A stretch of DNA of 64,000 bases, from contig NC_067283.1 of the NCBI RefSeq assembly GCF_020740795.1, forward strand, positions 2,755,659 through 2,819,658, in the 5' to 3' direction. Below, piece by piece: positions 1 to 12,440 of this stretch. Made by a program: the position numbers and the translations under genes. This DNA comes from Apus apus (Eukaryota; Chordata; Aves; Apodiformes; Apodidae). The notes below the pieces were generated by a model that ran no database searches, was not told the DNA's origin, and saw nothing but the letters and a program-made list of their open reading frames with translations. The stretch's first letter is position 1. Each line of letters opens with the position of its first letter.

Positions 1-1100
1 CTCACATTGAAGCATGCAGCCAGGGTCATGACAATTTAATTTCTTCAGAGCCTTATTCTCCCCTCCAAATATGTCCCAAACCCTGGTTGCCCTCGTGTGA
101 CATAATCCCCCAAGGGTATGTCCATCCCTACACCCAATTTAGGGGATTATAAGGCTTTTCCCACCTGCCTATCCCAGCTACTGGTGAGCAGCGAGTTAAC
201 TTATCACTGTGTATGAGTAGTTAGTTTATAACTTAAAACCTTCAGGAAAGTCACTTCAAAGTGTCCAGAAAGGTGATAAACCCTGGAGACCCCATGACCT
301 CTAATGGGTTGTGTCACACAGCCAAGCTCTTTCAGCAGGAGGGAGGAAGGTCTGACAGCAGAGTGAAGATCCTGCTTTGTCAGGACGAGGGATGAAAGTT
401 CCCAGAAAAGCCACCTGGTTTCAAATATCCCCCTTGATCAAAACCTACATCATCTTCTCGTGCTTTCTCCCTTCAGAGGGTCTGATCCTTCTCGTGACTT
501 CTTGGCTTCTGCTGTCCCTTCCTTCCTTCTCCTCCCCGCTGACTCCTGAGGATACTTTCTGCCTTGACTCTCCATGTCCATCTCAGCAGATACCTTCAGC
601 CCTGTTCCCACTGGGCTGGCAATGCTGACACTTCCCACAGATCAAGCAGGGCTGAGGGCTGATCCTTGGACCATCAGGATGGAAGTTTTCTTCTCCACTT
701 GCCTTCAGCTTTGTGTACATTCCCAGACTTCTCTCTCTTCTGCAAAGAAGAAGCCAAGAAGTCTCTGTGTGTGCTCAAAGCCCCTTTCCCATCCTCCAGC
801 TGCTCCCATCCCACCAGCTTGCTGAGAGGTGCAGAGTCTCTTTCAGAGGAAGCCCTGCCAGGGGGTGCAGCAGAACAGAACCTTCAGAGCCATTCTTCTC
901 ACTCCCTGAGCTTTGCCTCTTTTTTTTAATTATTATTATTATTATTTTTCCTCCCCCAGCAGCCAAGGAGCTTTGACCAAGCTGTGTTTTTCATATGTTC
1001 CCTATTAGCCGAGCCCTCTGCCTGGCAGACCCGCTCCCAGTGCCACTGGCTGATGCTGTTAATTTAACTTCCAACCGGCTCAAAGAGCTCGGCAGCAGAA
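1..1100. other. Intergenic sequence upstream of GJC2, no gene seen
   Basis: No reading frame here resembles a known protein, and none is bounded by convincing splice signals. A short (TTA)n run at about 929-945 is the only simple repeat. The segment is the distal 5' flank of GJC2. Confidence 0.6.
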
Positions 1101-1171
1101 TTCCAGGCAGCGTTCCCTAAAACCAGACCCGGCGGCTTGTTTGGATTTAAAACCCATGCCTCTTTCTTCCC

Positions 1172-1215
1172 CGGTGTATAAATATATACATATAGATAGA
1201 CCTACAAAGAGAGCA
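1172..1215 (+). promoter_or_regulatory. GJC2: Probable GJC2 promoter with TATA box
   Basis: A TATAAATA element lies at 1177-1184, about 280 bases before a consensus splice donor at 1464. This places a transcription start near 1205-1215. The downstream 250 bases are GC-rich. An ACAAAG motif at 1204-1209 fits a SOX-type core. SOX10 control of GJC2 is established in mammals, but whether this motif is used is inference. TSS position is estimated from TATA spacing only. Confidence 0.5.
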
Positions 1216-1463
1216 CATCCCTCCTTCTCCCGGGGCTTGGCGAGGGAAAGAGGGGCCAGGAGCGGCGGTGGGACCTTGAGCTGGGGCAGGACCTGGCGAT
1301 GGGTCCCTGCAGAGGCGGGGTTTGACAGCACCTTAAATACTTCCCTGGAGCTCTCCGGTTTCCAACCGCCGGGGCACGGCTGGACCCGGGCGGTGGGAGT
1401 TGATCCAGGGCACAGGAATGCCGGGGGAGGAGGGAAAGCCGCCGCCACAAGCACCATGTCTCT
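1207..1463 (+). other. GJC2: Probable non-coding first exon of GJC2
   Basis: Connexin genes usually have a 5' UTR exon spliced to one coding exon. Here a GC-rich stretch follows the TATA box and ends at a strong donor, GTAAGTA at 1464-1470. The matching acceptor is CAG at 6171-6173, 20 bases before the connexin ATG. An ATG in good context (ACCATGT, 1456-1458) lies just before the donor. After the predicted splice it would encode only M-S-L-L-stop, a tiny upstream ORF. The 5' boundary is approximate. Confidence 0.5.
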
Positions 1464-3562
1464 GTAAGTAGATTTTTTCCCCCAAATTGTTTCCCCCCCC
1501 CGCCTCCCCGGGCAGTTTAAGCAGCGGCGTGGGAGCCGTGCAGAAAGGCAGGGCATCCAGCTAGCCCAGATATCTTTTTTTTCCCATTTATTTTCCCCCC
1601 TTTTTTTTTTTTCTATTTGTTTTCTTCCTTCTGCTCGTTTCAGACTCAGGTTTGAGAGTCGCACAGTTTGTGCCCGTGATTGCACAGAGGGGGCAGCGGG
1701 TTTTTTGGGGAGGAAGCAGGATGAGAGCGTGGAGCCAACAGCTCGTTCCTGTCCCTGGCTACGCAGGGCTTGGACCCTCTTTAAAAAGTGCTGCTGGTGG
1801 GTTGAGGGGTCCAGCTCCCCCTTTGTAGCTGTTTCAGAGCTCAGGCTGTACCCCGGGTGGGCTCTGTATGCTGTGTCCCAGCTATTCCAGAGAAAACATG
1901 TGAAGATAAATGACTGTGAATGAATGGATTTCAAAGGCAGAGGGATGGTGGGTCCTCTCGTGTGATCCCTCTGGCAGGTCATTGAGAACCCCCTCATCTA
2001 ACCCACCTACCTGCTGTAAGATCCACACAGGTTTTCTGTTCTGCAGGGAGTGGGGCTGTTTATCTTTTCCTTTGCATGGAGGAATGAGAGCTGAAGCACA
2101 AAGACAGTGCAAAAAAAAACCCACCCATTTTTTTGGTGTTTTGATAGAGGAGATGAGGCACAGTCTTTTCCCAGTACCATCCTATCCATCAGCAAAAGCC
2201 ATGTGAGCAAATCCTTCCTTGGATGCTCGTTTGCCTTACAACTGATTCCAAAATACAACGGTGTGCTAACCCCTCCCAAGCAATGAGAGGCCCCTGAAAT
2301 CTCTGGGTCGTGTCTTTCTAGCCAGTGAGTCACAAAAAACCACTGGAAGTTTAACTGAACTGATTGTAGGAGGGTTTTTTAACTCATTTCCTTCAGCTCC
2401 TGCTTTCAAATACGGTGCCAGGAGGGTGGGTGGACACGCAGGAGTGGAACACCAAGGTGTGATCGTTTGCAGAGGCAACAGCAGGATCCCAGGGGAGCAG
2501 AAACAGCTCCAGACTGTTTCCTGCAGATGTTCCTGCAGATCCAGATGTGCAGGGAGGTCTGAGCCACGGAGTCAGTGGCTGCACCACCAGCTGGGGCTGG
2601 TGGCTGGTAACTGGAGGTGGTTTTCTCAAAGCACCAACCCACTGCTTTGGTTGTTTTGCAATTTCTTCCCTTCCCCCTGAGTCAGGAGGTTTGTGAGTGT
2701 TTTGAAGAAACATGACTGGGTGCTCCTGCCTAAAATGCGTTTCCCAGAGGACACAGTGGGTGCTTTGCTAACCATCCTGACTAATATCAGATCAAAACTT
2801 GAATATTTACTCCAAAAGCCGTGGCTACCTTGGTCAGACCCTCCCTGACCCAGCAGAACTGCTGCTGGGAGGTGACTCTGAGCTTTGGGACCTGTGTCCT
2901 TGAGTAACACTTGCAAAATGGTAAATTATCCCCTGTCTAGACCTCATCAACCCTCCAGGTGAGCACTGAAATGATAAGTGAACTGCTCTACAGGACGTTT
3001 GAAGCCCACATTTGAGAAGAATCCAGGGCTTGCAGCTAATTGTGGGTGCAGATGGGAGCCAGGAGGTGGCTGAATGCCCACGTTGGGCAGCCAGGCTGGG
3101 GCTGATGTGTGCTTGATCCAAGCCCCAGCCCTGCCTCAGCCAGACCCAGAGGATGCTCCGGAGACAGATGCAGCATGTCCCACAGCAGGACATCACTGCA
3201 CCCAGCAGGGTTTTCCCTTCCCAGCCCTCTGTCAGCTGGAGCTTGGCTGAATGCCTGGACTCAGCCTGCAAATCATTTAATGCCCCATTTTGCCCACATC
3301 TGAGCAGGGGCACAGATCAGACGAAGGGTTGAAGACACTTCATAGCGTACCCACTGAGTCTAAAGAAGCAGAAAGGCACTTGGAGAGGATGCTTTCCCAT
3401 CTCATTCCTGAACAAATCCAGTTTCCTCAATAAACACAGAATAGGTGGTGATCCCTTACCAGGTTGTTCTGCAGTGATATGAATTGTCCAATCTGCAGCA
3501 GCATTTCTATACAGGCCATGGGGTCCAAGGCATCACTTTTGGGGCAGGAGTTTTGGGATTAC

Positions 3563-3884
3563 AGGAAAGCTGGGGAGGGACTATTTACAAGGGCCTGTAG
3601 TGACAGGACGAGGGGCAATGGCCTTAAACTAGAGCAGGGGAGGTTTAGATTAGACATTAGGAAGAAGTTTTTTACAATGAGGTGGTGAAGCACTGGAACA
3701 GGTTGCCCAGAGAGGTGGTGGAGGCCTCATCCCTGGAGACATTCAAGGTCAGGCTTGAGGAGGCTCTGAGCAACCTGATCTAGTCAAAAAGGTCCCTGAG
3801 CTCTGCAGGAGGGGGATGGCCTGGATGATCTTTAAAGGTCCCTTCCAACCCCACACATTCTATGATTCTGTGATTCTATGATTC
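3563..3884 (+). repeat. CR1 retroposon 3' fragment
   Basis: Contains the conserved CR1 3' region (tract 'GACAGGACGAGGGGCAATGG', then 'CCCAGAGAGGTGGTGGAGGC'), and ends in octamer-type ATTCTATG/ATTCTGTG repeats at about 3857-3884. It is 5'-truncated, as is typical of CR1 LINEs. It lies in GJC2 intron 1. Confidence 0.9.
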
Positions 3885-5659
3885 AGGTCCTAGCAGCTTT
3901 GAGGGCTGCTGTTCATCACCAAGTAAGCTGAGGGCAAAGAGGAGGCCCTCCCCAACTCTTTTTCTGGTTTATTACCCAGCCTGGAGTGAGCTGTTTCTCT
4001 GCTCCCTGCCTCAGTTTCTCCAGCTGGGGGACAAGAACAACACCATCTGCAGAGTGCTCCCGGCGTGTGAAGACTTGGGGCTTCGGGTTCACAGAGGATT
4101 TGTTTGATCTAGAAATAGCAGGGTTAGAAAATTCCATCTGCCAGCTCTCGAGAGCCCTCGACAGTGGAAGAATTTCACTGCATCTCGAGCCTTGGGCTGC
4201 GCTGCTGCCTCCTGGGGCAGTGAGAAGGCCAGGGCTGAGCAAAGCAGCCCTGTTTGTTTGGCTCCAGTCCTAGGAAGCGGCGTGAGCAAGAATCACATTC
4301 CAGAAAGGCTTGACGTGGAGAACAGAACAAGGCAGGTTTCCCTTCTTGCTGCTGCCCGTGGCCTGATGCTGGTGGCTGCTCCCACCCTGCACCTGGGATG
4401 GGAGGTGGGCTCCAAGCCCAGCTCCTGCCATGGAAACCCTAAGGCCTCATTTTGTGTCTCCTTGTAAAAGTGGTGCAAAGCCAGGTTAGGACCAGGCTCA
4501 TGGCATCGTTTTCCCTCTTGGATCTTTACCTCCAGCCAGCATGGAGGGGTAGTTTTGGTGTCTGTACTCTATCAGTGTATGGACAACAGCTCCTTTCTCT
4601 TCCTCTGCTTGATCGTTGAGGACCACAAGGGAGCAGCCTGTGCCAGGGCAGCTTCTACTGAGCCACAACACACCTCTGCTATCTACTAATCTACACTAAC
4701 TCACTTGTGTCCATGCTTCTGTGCTTGGCTCCTTCCTCTGCCACCAACACATCCACTCTTCCTTCTGGGTGCAGTGGCAGGTGTCAGTTCATGGGTGGCA
4801 CTGGGCTTGCAGACACCGAGATTGCTGCCTGCCATCAGGTGTCTGCATGCAAGCAAGGTCAGTGAACTCCATGATGAGTTGAAGGATGATTCAGAAGAAG
4901 GATGCTGAGGAGCAGAAAGGATGAGATCATCCTCTGCTGCCCTGGGATGAGAGCCCCACCATCCCCCACCACCATGCCCTTTGGGTCTGGGTGCTTTCCC
5001 AACTGCTCTCACCCCCAGGTATCTCTCAGGGCTTCTGCCAGTCAAGCAGAAAAATTGTTGCCTGCCTTCAGAGATGCCTGGGGTCACCCAGGGAGCTGGG
5101 GCTGAGGCCCCAGTACAAGTTAAGCTGAACACAAAATGGTTATTACAAGCTCTTCCTTCCCAGCTGTCCAGGTCTTCTAATAAATGCATGGTTTGTTCCA
5201 AAAAGTTTGTCAAGGTTTATTTTTAAAGCAGCCTGCATTTGATTAAACATTTGTTTTGGTTTGTTTTTGTTTTTTTTTCAAGAGGAACTTAAAAGGGCCA
5301 TCGGCCTGTAAACATAAATATTCCCATTCTTTTGCTGATTCTTTGCATTTTTCTGGGTTTCCCAATGAGAGAAGTTTCAGCAGTGCAAGTCTGGGGTGTG
5401 GGCAGCATCCTCTGCTCCTGCTTGCAGCTCAGGAGCTTGGGCCCATGGTGTGCAAGCAAGAGCTTCTCACAAGTGAAGCACCTTTTTGTGCCTCGGTGGT
5501 TTCCACGGTGTCTTGTGTCCACTTTGACAGTCACTCAAACCCTTCTTAGAGCTGAGCAAGCTCTTAAAATAGGCCAAAAAGCAGGAAATGGTGAATCTAG
5601 TAGGTAGTGTGGCTTGTTGTCTTGTTAACCTGTGTTTATCTAGTACCTCCAGGAAGGAA

Positions 5660-5932
5660 AAAGGGAAGACAGTTTCAAACTGGAAGAGGGAAGATTTAGA
5701 TGAGGTATTAGGAAGAAATTCTGGGCTGTGAGGGTGGTGAGACCCTGGCCCAGGTTGCCCAGGGAAGCTGTGGCTGCCCCATCCCTGGCAGTGTTGAAGG
5801 GCAGGTTGGATGGGGCTTGGAGCAGCCTGGGCTGCTGGGAGGTGTCCCTGCCCATGCAGGGGGTAGTGGAGCTGGGTGATTTTTAAGGTCCCTTCCAACC
5901 CAAACCAGTCTGTGATTCGATGATTCTATGAT
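5660..5932 (+). repeat. CR1 retroposon 3' fragment
   Basis: A 5'-truncated CR1 whose 3' part carries the 'CCCATCCCTGGCAGTGTTGA' block and the terminal 'GGTCCCTTCCAACCCAAACC' block, followed by degenerate ATTCTATG octamers. It ends about 240 bases upstream of the GJC2 coding-exon acceptor. Confidence 0.9.
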
Positions 5933-6193
5933 CCCTGCCTCCAGTGGTGCAGAACGTCCCCACAGCAGCCACGACTCACCCCCCGGTGCTGAGTTCACGT
6001 GGTCAGCCCCATCTCATGGTCCCTCAGCGGGCTCTGGGCACACGGGCTGCAGCAGCGAAGGGTTTGTCTTTGAGACACAACGACTTTGTCCCAGCTGTGC
6101 CGACGCCACACGCCCTGTTTCTTGCCCGCAGCCCCAGATGTCAACTCACCGCTTCCTTTGCTTCCTCTGGCAGGTTATAACTGAGTAGCCCTT

Positions 6194-7444
6194 ATGACCA
6201 ACATGAGCTGGAGCTTCCTAACCCGCCTGCTAGAAGAGATCCACAACCACTCCACCTTCGTGGGGAAGGTCTGGCTCACCGTGCTGATCGTCTTCCGCAT
6301 CGTCCTGACGGCGGTGGGGGGGGAGTCCATCTACTCGGACGAGCAGAGCAAGTTCACCTGTAACACCAAGCAGCCCGGCTGCGACAACGTCTGCTACGAC
6401 GCCTTCGCGCCCCTGTCCCACGTCAGGTTCTGGGTCTTCCAGATCATCATGATCTCCACCCCTTCCGTCATGTACCTGGGCTATGCCATCCACAGGATCG
6501 CCCGGTCGGCGGAGGAGGAGAAGAAGTTCAAGGGGTTCAAGAAGAAGAAGAAGCAGTTTGCCTTGAACTGGCAGGCGGTGCGCAACGTGGAGGACCCGAT
6601 GGAGGCTGACGAGGAGGACCCCATGATCTCTGATGATGCAGCTGAAAGTGAGAAAGCCAAAGCCCAGCCCAAAAGCAAAGAGCCACAAAAGCACGACGGG
6701 AGGAGGCGCATCCAGCAGGAAGGACTGATGAAAATCTATGTCTTCCAGCTGCTTACCAGGGCTTCCTTTGAAGTTTTCTTTTTGATAGGGCAGTATCTGC
6801 TCTACGGTTTCGAGGTAGAAGCCTTTTACGTCTGCAACAGAGTCCCTTGCCCTCACACCGTGGACTGCTTTGTGTCCCGGCCGACTGAGAAGACCATCTT
6901 CCTGCTGGTGATGTACGTGGTGAGCTGCCTGTGCTTGTTGCTGAACATGTGTGAGATGTTTCACCTGGGGTTCGGGACCATCCGGGACGCCATTCGCAAC
7001 CGGAAAATCAACAGCTTCAGGCAGCCTCCCTACAACTATGCCTACCCAAAGAACATCTCCTGCCCTCCCGAGTACAACCTGGTAGTGAAATCAGAAAAAT
7101 CCACCAAGATCCCCAACAGCCTGATGGCTCACGAGCAGAACTTGGCTAACGTGGCTCAGGAGCAGCAGTGCACCAGCCCGGATGAGAACCTCCCGGCAGA
7201 CTTGTCCACCCTCCACAAACACTTGCGAGTGGCCCAGGAGCAGCTGGACATAGCCTTCCAGAGCTACAGCAGCACCCAGGCCAACACACAGCCTTCTCGA
7301 ACCAGCAGTCCTGCCTCGGGTGGCACGGTGGTAGAGCAGAACAGGGCCAACACAGCCCAGGAGAAACAAGGTGCTAAACCCAAGGCCTGCTTGGAGAAAG
7401 GGAGCTCGAGCAGTAAAGATGGAAAGACCTCTGTGTGGATATAG
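6194..7444 (+). CDS. GJC2: Gap junction gamma-2 protein (connexin-47 type)
   Basis: Connexin subunit; six make a hemichannel in the plasma membrane and two hemichannels dock to form a gap junction. The 416-residue protein is encoded in one uninterrupted exon, as is usual for connexins. The N-terminus begins MTNMSWSF, the GJC2 start, whereas GJC1 begins at MSWSF. Four membrane segments are visible (about residues 25-45, 79-99, 180-204, 235-258). Extracellular loop 1 has Cys56, Cys63 and Cys67 (C-x6-C-x3-C); loop 2 has Cys214, Cys219 and Cys225 (C-x4-C-x5-C). These are the docking cysteines. The cytoplasmic loop has a lysine-rich stretch followed by an acidic DEEDPM segment. The tail ends TSVWI, the PDZ-binding end that contacts ZO-1 in gamma connexins. 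Mammalian GJC2 is slightly longer (about 440) with a more GC-rich loop and tail. In mammals it serves oligodendrocytes. The acceptor at 6173 and the neighbouring IBA57 support GJC2 over GJC1. Confidence 0.96.
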   Translation: MTNMSWSFLTRLLEEIHNHSTFVGKVWLTVLIVFRIVLTAVGGESIYSDEQSKFTCNTKQPGCDNVCYDAFAPLSHVRFWVFQIIMISTPSVMYLGYAIHRIARSAEEEKKFKGFKKKKKQFALNWQAVRNVEDPMEADEEDPMISDDAAESEKAKAQPKSKEPQKHDGRRRIQQEGLMKIYVFQLLTRASFEVFFLIGQYLLYGFEVEAFYVCNRVPCPHTVDCFVSRPTEKTIFLLVMYVVSCLCLLLNMCEMFHLGFGTIRDAIRNRKINSFRQPPYNYAYPKNISCPPEYNLVVKSEKSTKIPNSLMAHEQNLANVAQEQQCTSPDENLPADLSTLHKHLRVAQEQLDIAFQSYSSTQANTQPSRTSSPASGGTVVEQNRANTAQEKQGAKPKACLEKGSSSSKDGKTSVWI

Positions 7445-10400
7445 GTTTGTCTAAAAGGAGAGGGGGCAGCGTCAAGGGGGAGAGGGGGGGTTGTTTTCCT
7501 TTGTTTCTGTTTTTTTTGGTATTGTCTTGTGTTCCTTTCATGGGGCACAGGCACCATTTTTATATGGAAGTCAAGAGAGAAAAGGAGCTTCAGACCAATT
7601 TAGTGCTGTCTTCCAGTATGTTTAAAAAAGACATTTCTTTCCTGTTTCCAATATGTTCTCCCATTGGGAACCTCCAGTGGTCAAGAGCAAACCCTGTGCA
7701 TCTCCCACCCCTTCAGACACTGGAGTCCCCAACAGAGACTGGACAATGTGTTGTGATGGGAAGTGGAGATGCTGGAAGCTCAGGAGAGACATCAGGCCAA
7801 CAGCAAGCAGCTCCCTCCCTGTAGGTCAGGCAGTGTTTAATTACTAAATACCCTTAATCAAAATTAATTTCTGATCTCTTGATTAAGAAAACAAATGACA
7901 TATTGCATGAACCTCCATGACACGCTTACAGCTGATGTCCTGCCTGGATGGTTAGATGCTCCCATTGGAAACGAAGGCATCATTGGATGCTAGAAGGCAT
8001 GAGCTGCCACCTACACCAGGTCAAGGGGCAGAAACAAAGTGACTGTCTTAGCTGGGGAGACATAAAAGCTCAGCACAGCACTGAGGGGTTTTGTCTTTTA
8101 TTCCTCTGCATCGAAACAAAAAGCAAAGAGGATCAAACCCCACGGCTGCAGGAGTGAGCAGTGACATGGAGCAGTGACATGGAGCAGTGATGCTGAGCAG
8201 TGACATGGAGCCACACCTGGGCTTGCTGCAGATGGGATAGGAACGGGTGCAGTCCTGGAGTTCTGAACAAACTGCTGCTTCACATCATCCCCAAGTGCCT
8301 TCACGCAACCAGGAAAACAAAATCTGAAAGGGTTTAGGTTTCTTAATTTGCTGAGCATTGGTCGAGGTTGGAAGATCAGTGCTGGCAAATTTGTTTTGCT
8401 GTTTAATCAAGCCCTTATAAAATAGTGGCAGACACAGATCTATGCATCGTGTGTGTGTGTGTGACATTATATATACAGACACATACAAATATGTGTGTAA
8501 ATACAGAGAGAGAGAGAAATGTAATTTCAACCCTCTGGTAATTTTCCAGCCTTCCACCTCCCCTGGGAAAAGCTGGCTGGTCCAGGACTATGGCTGATCT
8601 CATCCTGGAGCAGTCTTTGGGCTTCCAGCCTCTCTCCACTTGCTTGGAGGGCTTAGAAGACCTGGCTCCAGTGGGGACAGGACCAGGACAGTGGCAGGAA
8701 GTTTTTCTCTACTTTGTAGGGAGTTTTTTGAGCTTGCCGTGGTTTTAGGGTGGTTTTCATGCAGCTACAGGAATCTGGGGACATGTTAAAACCAAGCTGC
8801 TGAGCTCCAAGGCTCCTGCTAGTGCTAAGGGTGTGCTTTGTCAGGGTGGTTTCATCCCGTGTCTCTTGCACATCTCTTTCTCTTGTGGCTCCTGTCACAC
8901 AAAATAGAAATAAAACCTGGGAGCACAAGAAGCATCTCCTGGTGAATGGGGGAGGCTGAAACTTGTCGCTGCCCCATTCTGCTGCCTCTCAGAGCAGGAC
9001 TCATCCCTGAGATGTTCCCGGGATGCCTGTGGCTTGGCAGATGCTCTCACAACCTCCCAAGAGTCCAATGGTTGATTCACCACCATGGAGAGCCCAATTA
9101 GGCAGAGCCTTCAAGATCAAACCTAACACAAAAGAAGTAAATCCTCAGCAAACACAGCACCATCCCTGTGCTGAGCTGTCCCCTCAGGGCCATTCCAGCC
9201 ACCCAAAGTCACATGCAGGTCCCTGTGCCAGTATTTTTCATCCACTGGATCTATGTGATTTCTTGCTGGGCATGTCCTTGAGTTGAGCCCCTGAAAGGCT
9301 GAGAGTGCCTGTTCCCCGGGTGGCCAGGCCCTTTGGCCAGTCTTGGGAACAGGCAGAGGATCTGGGTATGGCCTTCAGCTCCAGGGAACCTCAGTTGAGC
9401 TGTGCCATTACAGAACAGTGCTGTCAGCAAAAAAGTAGGTTTGAAAAGAAAGCAAAGAAGCATCCTATGAGGTATCCAGCTGCAAATATCCAGTGTGGCT
9501 TTGTTTAAGTCTGGGGAAGAGTTTCAGGCTTGTTTGTGGTCCTGCTGAAGGCACTGGTAAAGTGCCTGGAGAGCTGCCTCCTCTGGCTGCTAGAGATCTT
9601 CCTCTGGAAAAAGGACAACTTGCATCCAGGAGGAGGAGCAGTGCATCCCCCCAGCAGCAGTGGTCAGTAGCAGCACACATTTGTTGTGTGGAGGGTTGGT
9701 GAATTTTGCACTAAATGTTCTGAAAGTTCACGCCGTGCTGGTGGGGACACAAACATATCCAACCATGCTCTTGGTCCTTGTCCCACGTGTGGGAATGTGC
9801 TCTCCTCCTGGGCTGGAGCTGCACCAGGCAGTGCAGGAAAGGCTGGTTGCTGCTGCTGGTGGTGCTGTCATGGAGAGAAATGCACACAGGTCCCCAGCCC
9901 AGGGCTGCTGGGGGGAGAGCAGAGGAGCTGCTGGGTGGGTGATGACAGCTGCCCAGGGTACAAGCTTGTCCTGCACGTGGGTGTGAGTTCTCATCTATCA
10001 CCCAGCCCTGTGTCCTGAGGGAAACTCTGTTTAAAGCCTTGATCCCAAGGGAAAGATGGAAGCTGTGAGGACAGCGATGGTTGGATGCTGCCTGAGTTTT
10101 TCTGATGCCTTTGAGATGAGCAGCAGTGTCACTGCCCCAGATACACTTGTCCTTCTCACTCAATGCTGGAAGGCACTGTGCTGGGCAGGAGTCTGGAGCT
10201 GGGATTCCTCCTGCCCATCCCAGCCACACCTCCCTCAGCCCCACACATGGCTTGAGCATTTCCAGATGGCTCAGATCAGCTCCTGCTGACCTGCAGATTC
10301 ACCAGCCACCACCAAGCACAGGAACAGACCTGTGCCTCCCTTGCCCTTGCTAGGGAACCATCCTAGCAAACCCCTTCCCCGTGGGGAAAGCACGGGGCAG

Positions 10401-12440
10401 ATTTTAAGCCAAAAACCCCAGAACCTGATCACAGGGACCTGATTGACCCATTAAACCCATTTAATACATCAGGGGTGTATCCCCTTCCCCAACAATAACT
10501 GGTCAGTGCCCAAAGGGAGGAGATCCCAGGGCTCCATGGCTGCAGGTTCAGAGATGCTTAGAGCAACAAGGCTGGAGAGGATCATGGATCTTCTCACCAA
10601 CTTGCCACCACCAAATGTTTCTTGAATGGCCAACACAAACCTCCCTCACTTTAACCCCTGGCATCTCCTCTCCTCAGCAAACATGGAGAACTTCTCATGC
10701 CTTTAAGGTCTGCAGAAGCTTTGGGGTGTTTGAAGACTGTTCTCATCTCCCTCAAGTCTGCTCTAAGTTAAACAATTCCTGTCTCCCTCACCTGTCTCCA
10801 AGGGATACTTTTCCAGCACAGTTTTCCTTGGTGTCTTTGAGCCACCACCAGCTAGTCCATGTCTTCCCAGCACTGTAGCAGCACTGGCCCTTGGGCCAGC
10901 TTGCCACTCTGCTCCTCTTCACGTCCCCATCTGCCACACTGGTCCTTCCTGCAACCTCACCTTCCGCAGGCATGGGGATTGCTCTTCTCTGAATTTGTGT
11001 GCTTGCCTGGCCAGGACCTTCCTGCCCTCCTCCAGACTCCCCTTTTCTTATTTTCACACCTCAGGCACAGGGCACCAAGGGAGCTTTCAATGATCAGTTG
11101 GTCCTGCAGCAGATTGGCAGCCGCCTCCCGGCTGGTGTCACCGTCACATTTAACACTCACACGCTGTTTTCCACAGTGAGAGTCAATACTTGCAATATTG
11201 ACAAGTTCCAGAGCCAGGACAGACTCTTGGGCAATCAATACAACCTCCTTGTTGGGCAGAGAGACAGAGTAACCTCTCCCTCAGCCATCCTTCCAGCCAG
11301 CCCTGATCATCTGTGGGGCCTGAAACACTTCCTTGCATAAAATGCTTTGTGACTGGGAGCTGATCTTGTTTTCTCAGGTTTTCCAAGCATTTTGACAGGG
11401 ACAGAAGAACAAGGGCACATTCCTGGCAGGACTGGCCCAGTGCTGTGAGCTGCCTGGGAGAGATGCAGTTGCCTGCAAGGTCCCAGCCAGCCTGGAAGAC
11501 ACTGTTGACTCCTCTGACCCTGGGGAGGAGGCACCCCAGTTCTTCCAGATCCCATCTGAGCCACACACAGGAGCCAGCATGAGTCAGACAGCCCTAGAAA
11601 TACAAAGGGTTATTATTACACACAATGAGTTGCTCATTTCCCCCTTTCCCCCTCCACTCCTTGGCCTCTAAAGCCTTCAGGATGTTGTGTCTTTCCATCG
11701 AGTCACTGCCCCAGAGCATCAGTGTCTCTGCAGGAACGACTCCCTTCAGGGCAGGAGCAAAAATACCCCCTTTATCATGGCAGTTTGGGGAAGGAAAGGA
11801 GGCAAAAGAAGAACAACCATAAGCAAAATCCCCATCACAACCACTACAAGCCAGAGGGGTGGCTCAAAGAATTTCAGCTGGACAGGCAGTGTCAGCCACG
11901 GGAGGAATGCCACTAGTTTAATTAATGCTTTGCTGTGGTTTTCCTACAGGTTAATAGTTTTCTTCACACACAGGACAGGTTTAGCTTTGTAGCTGAACTA
12001 ATACTAAATGATGACTCTCTTGCTAAACTTGGTCAGATAAAGTGCCCAGACTTTTATTTCTATTCTTACCATTCAGGGCCAGGAATGTCCCACATAAAAG
12101 CCAGATTACCTTGTTGCTTGCATTGCATTCCACTGGGAAATACTTGAACTTTACTCAAGGCCATAACCAGTCTGTGCTGTTAGGAAGTTTCTGGGATCAT
12201 TATTTTTTCTGTTGTTGTTCTTTTTTTTGTTCTTTTTTTTTTTTTTTTATGTACTAACTGTCTTTGTACTAGAAATTGTTTGAGGTTGAATCTGTAAGTA
12301 TTTTTTCAGTGTAAATGTTCCATCTGGACTGTAGTTAGAATACTGAACACTGGTCAAAAGAGGAAGATACATCAGTCCAACTCTTCAACTGGTTATTCCA
12401 CATCCTTTACTAATAAAATGGAATAAAACTTACATTTTGT
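7445..12440 (+). other. GJC2 3' flank, possible long 3' UTR
   Basis: No further coding exon is recognisable. Candidate polyadenylation signals AATAAA occur at 8909-8914 and, as a close pair, at 12412-12417 and 12422-12427. The AT-rich 11.9-12.4 kb stretch ending at the pair looks like a 3' UTR terminus. GJC2 is the only identified upstream + strand gene, but continuity of the transcript is not shown. A short tandem repeat lies at 8155-8211 and (GT)n at about 8448-8463. I see no CR1 in this interval. Confidence 0.3.
8155..8211. repeat. Short tandem repeat, 13-base unit
   Basis: Four imperfect copies of GAGCAGTGACATG in a row, one with an internal change (GATGCTGAGCAG). Low-complexity tandem duplication downstream of GJC2. 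Confidence 0.8.

Larger units (their letters stand above)
1464..6173 (+). other. GJC2: Intron 1 of GJC2 (inferred)
   Basis: The 4.7-kb interval between donor 1464 and acceptor 6173 contains no coding exon that I can recognise. It holds two CR1 fragments (about 3563-3884 and 5660-5932), both on the + strand. The many short open frames here are uninterrupted by chance and do not resemble proteins. Confidence 0.5.

Noticed and set aside
1080-1997. Minus-strand open frame of 305 codons over the GJC2 promoter and first exon
   Set aside because: No family resemblance, runs through low-complexity C and T tracts, and overlaps the better supported + strand promoter, exon and donor.
6230-6964. Minus-strand open frame of 244 codons antisense to GJC2
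   Set aside because: Shadow of the connexin coding frame; its content mirrors the reverse of conserved codons and has no start or splice context.
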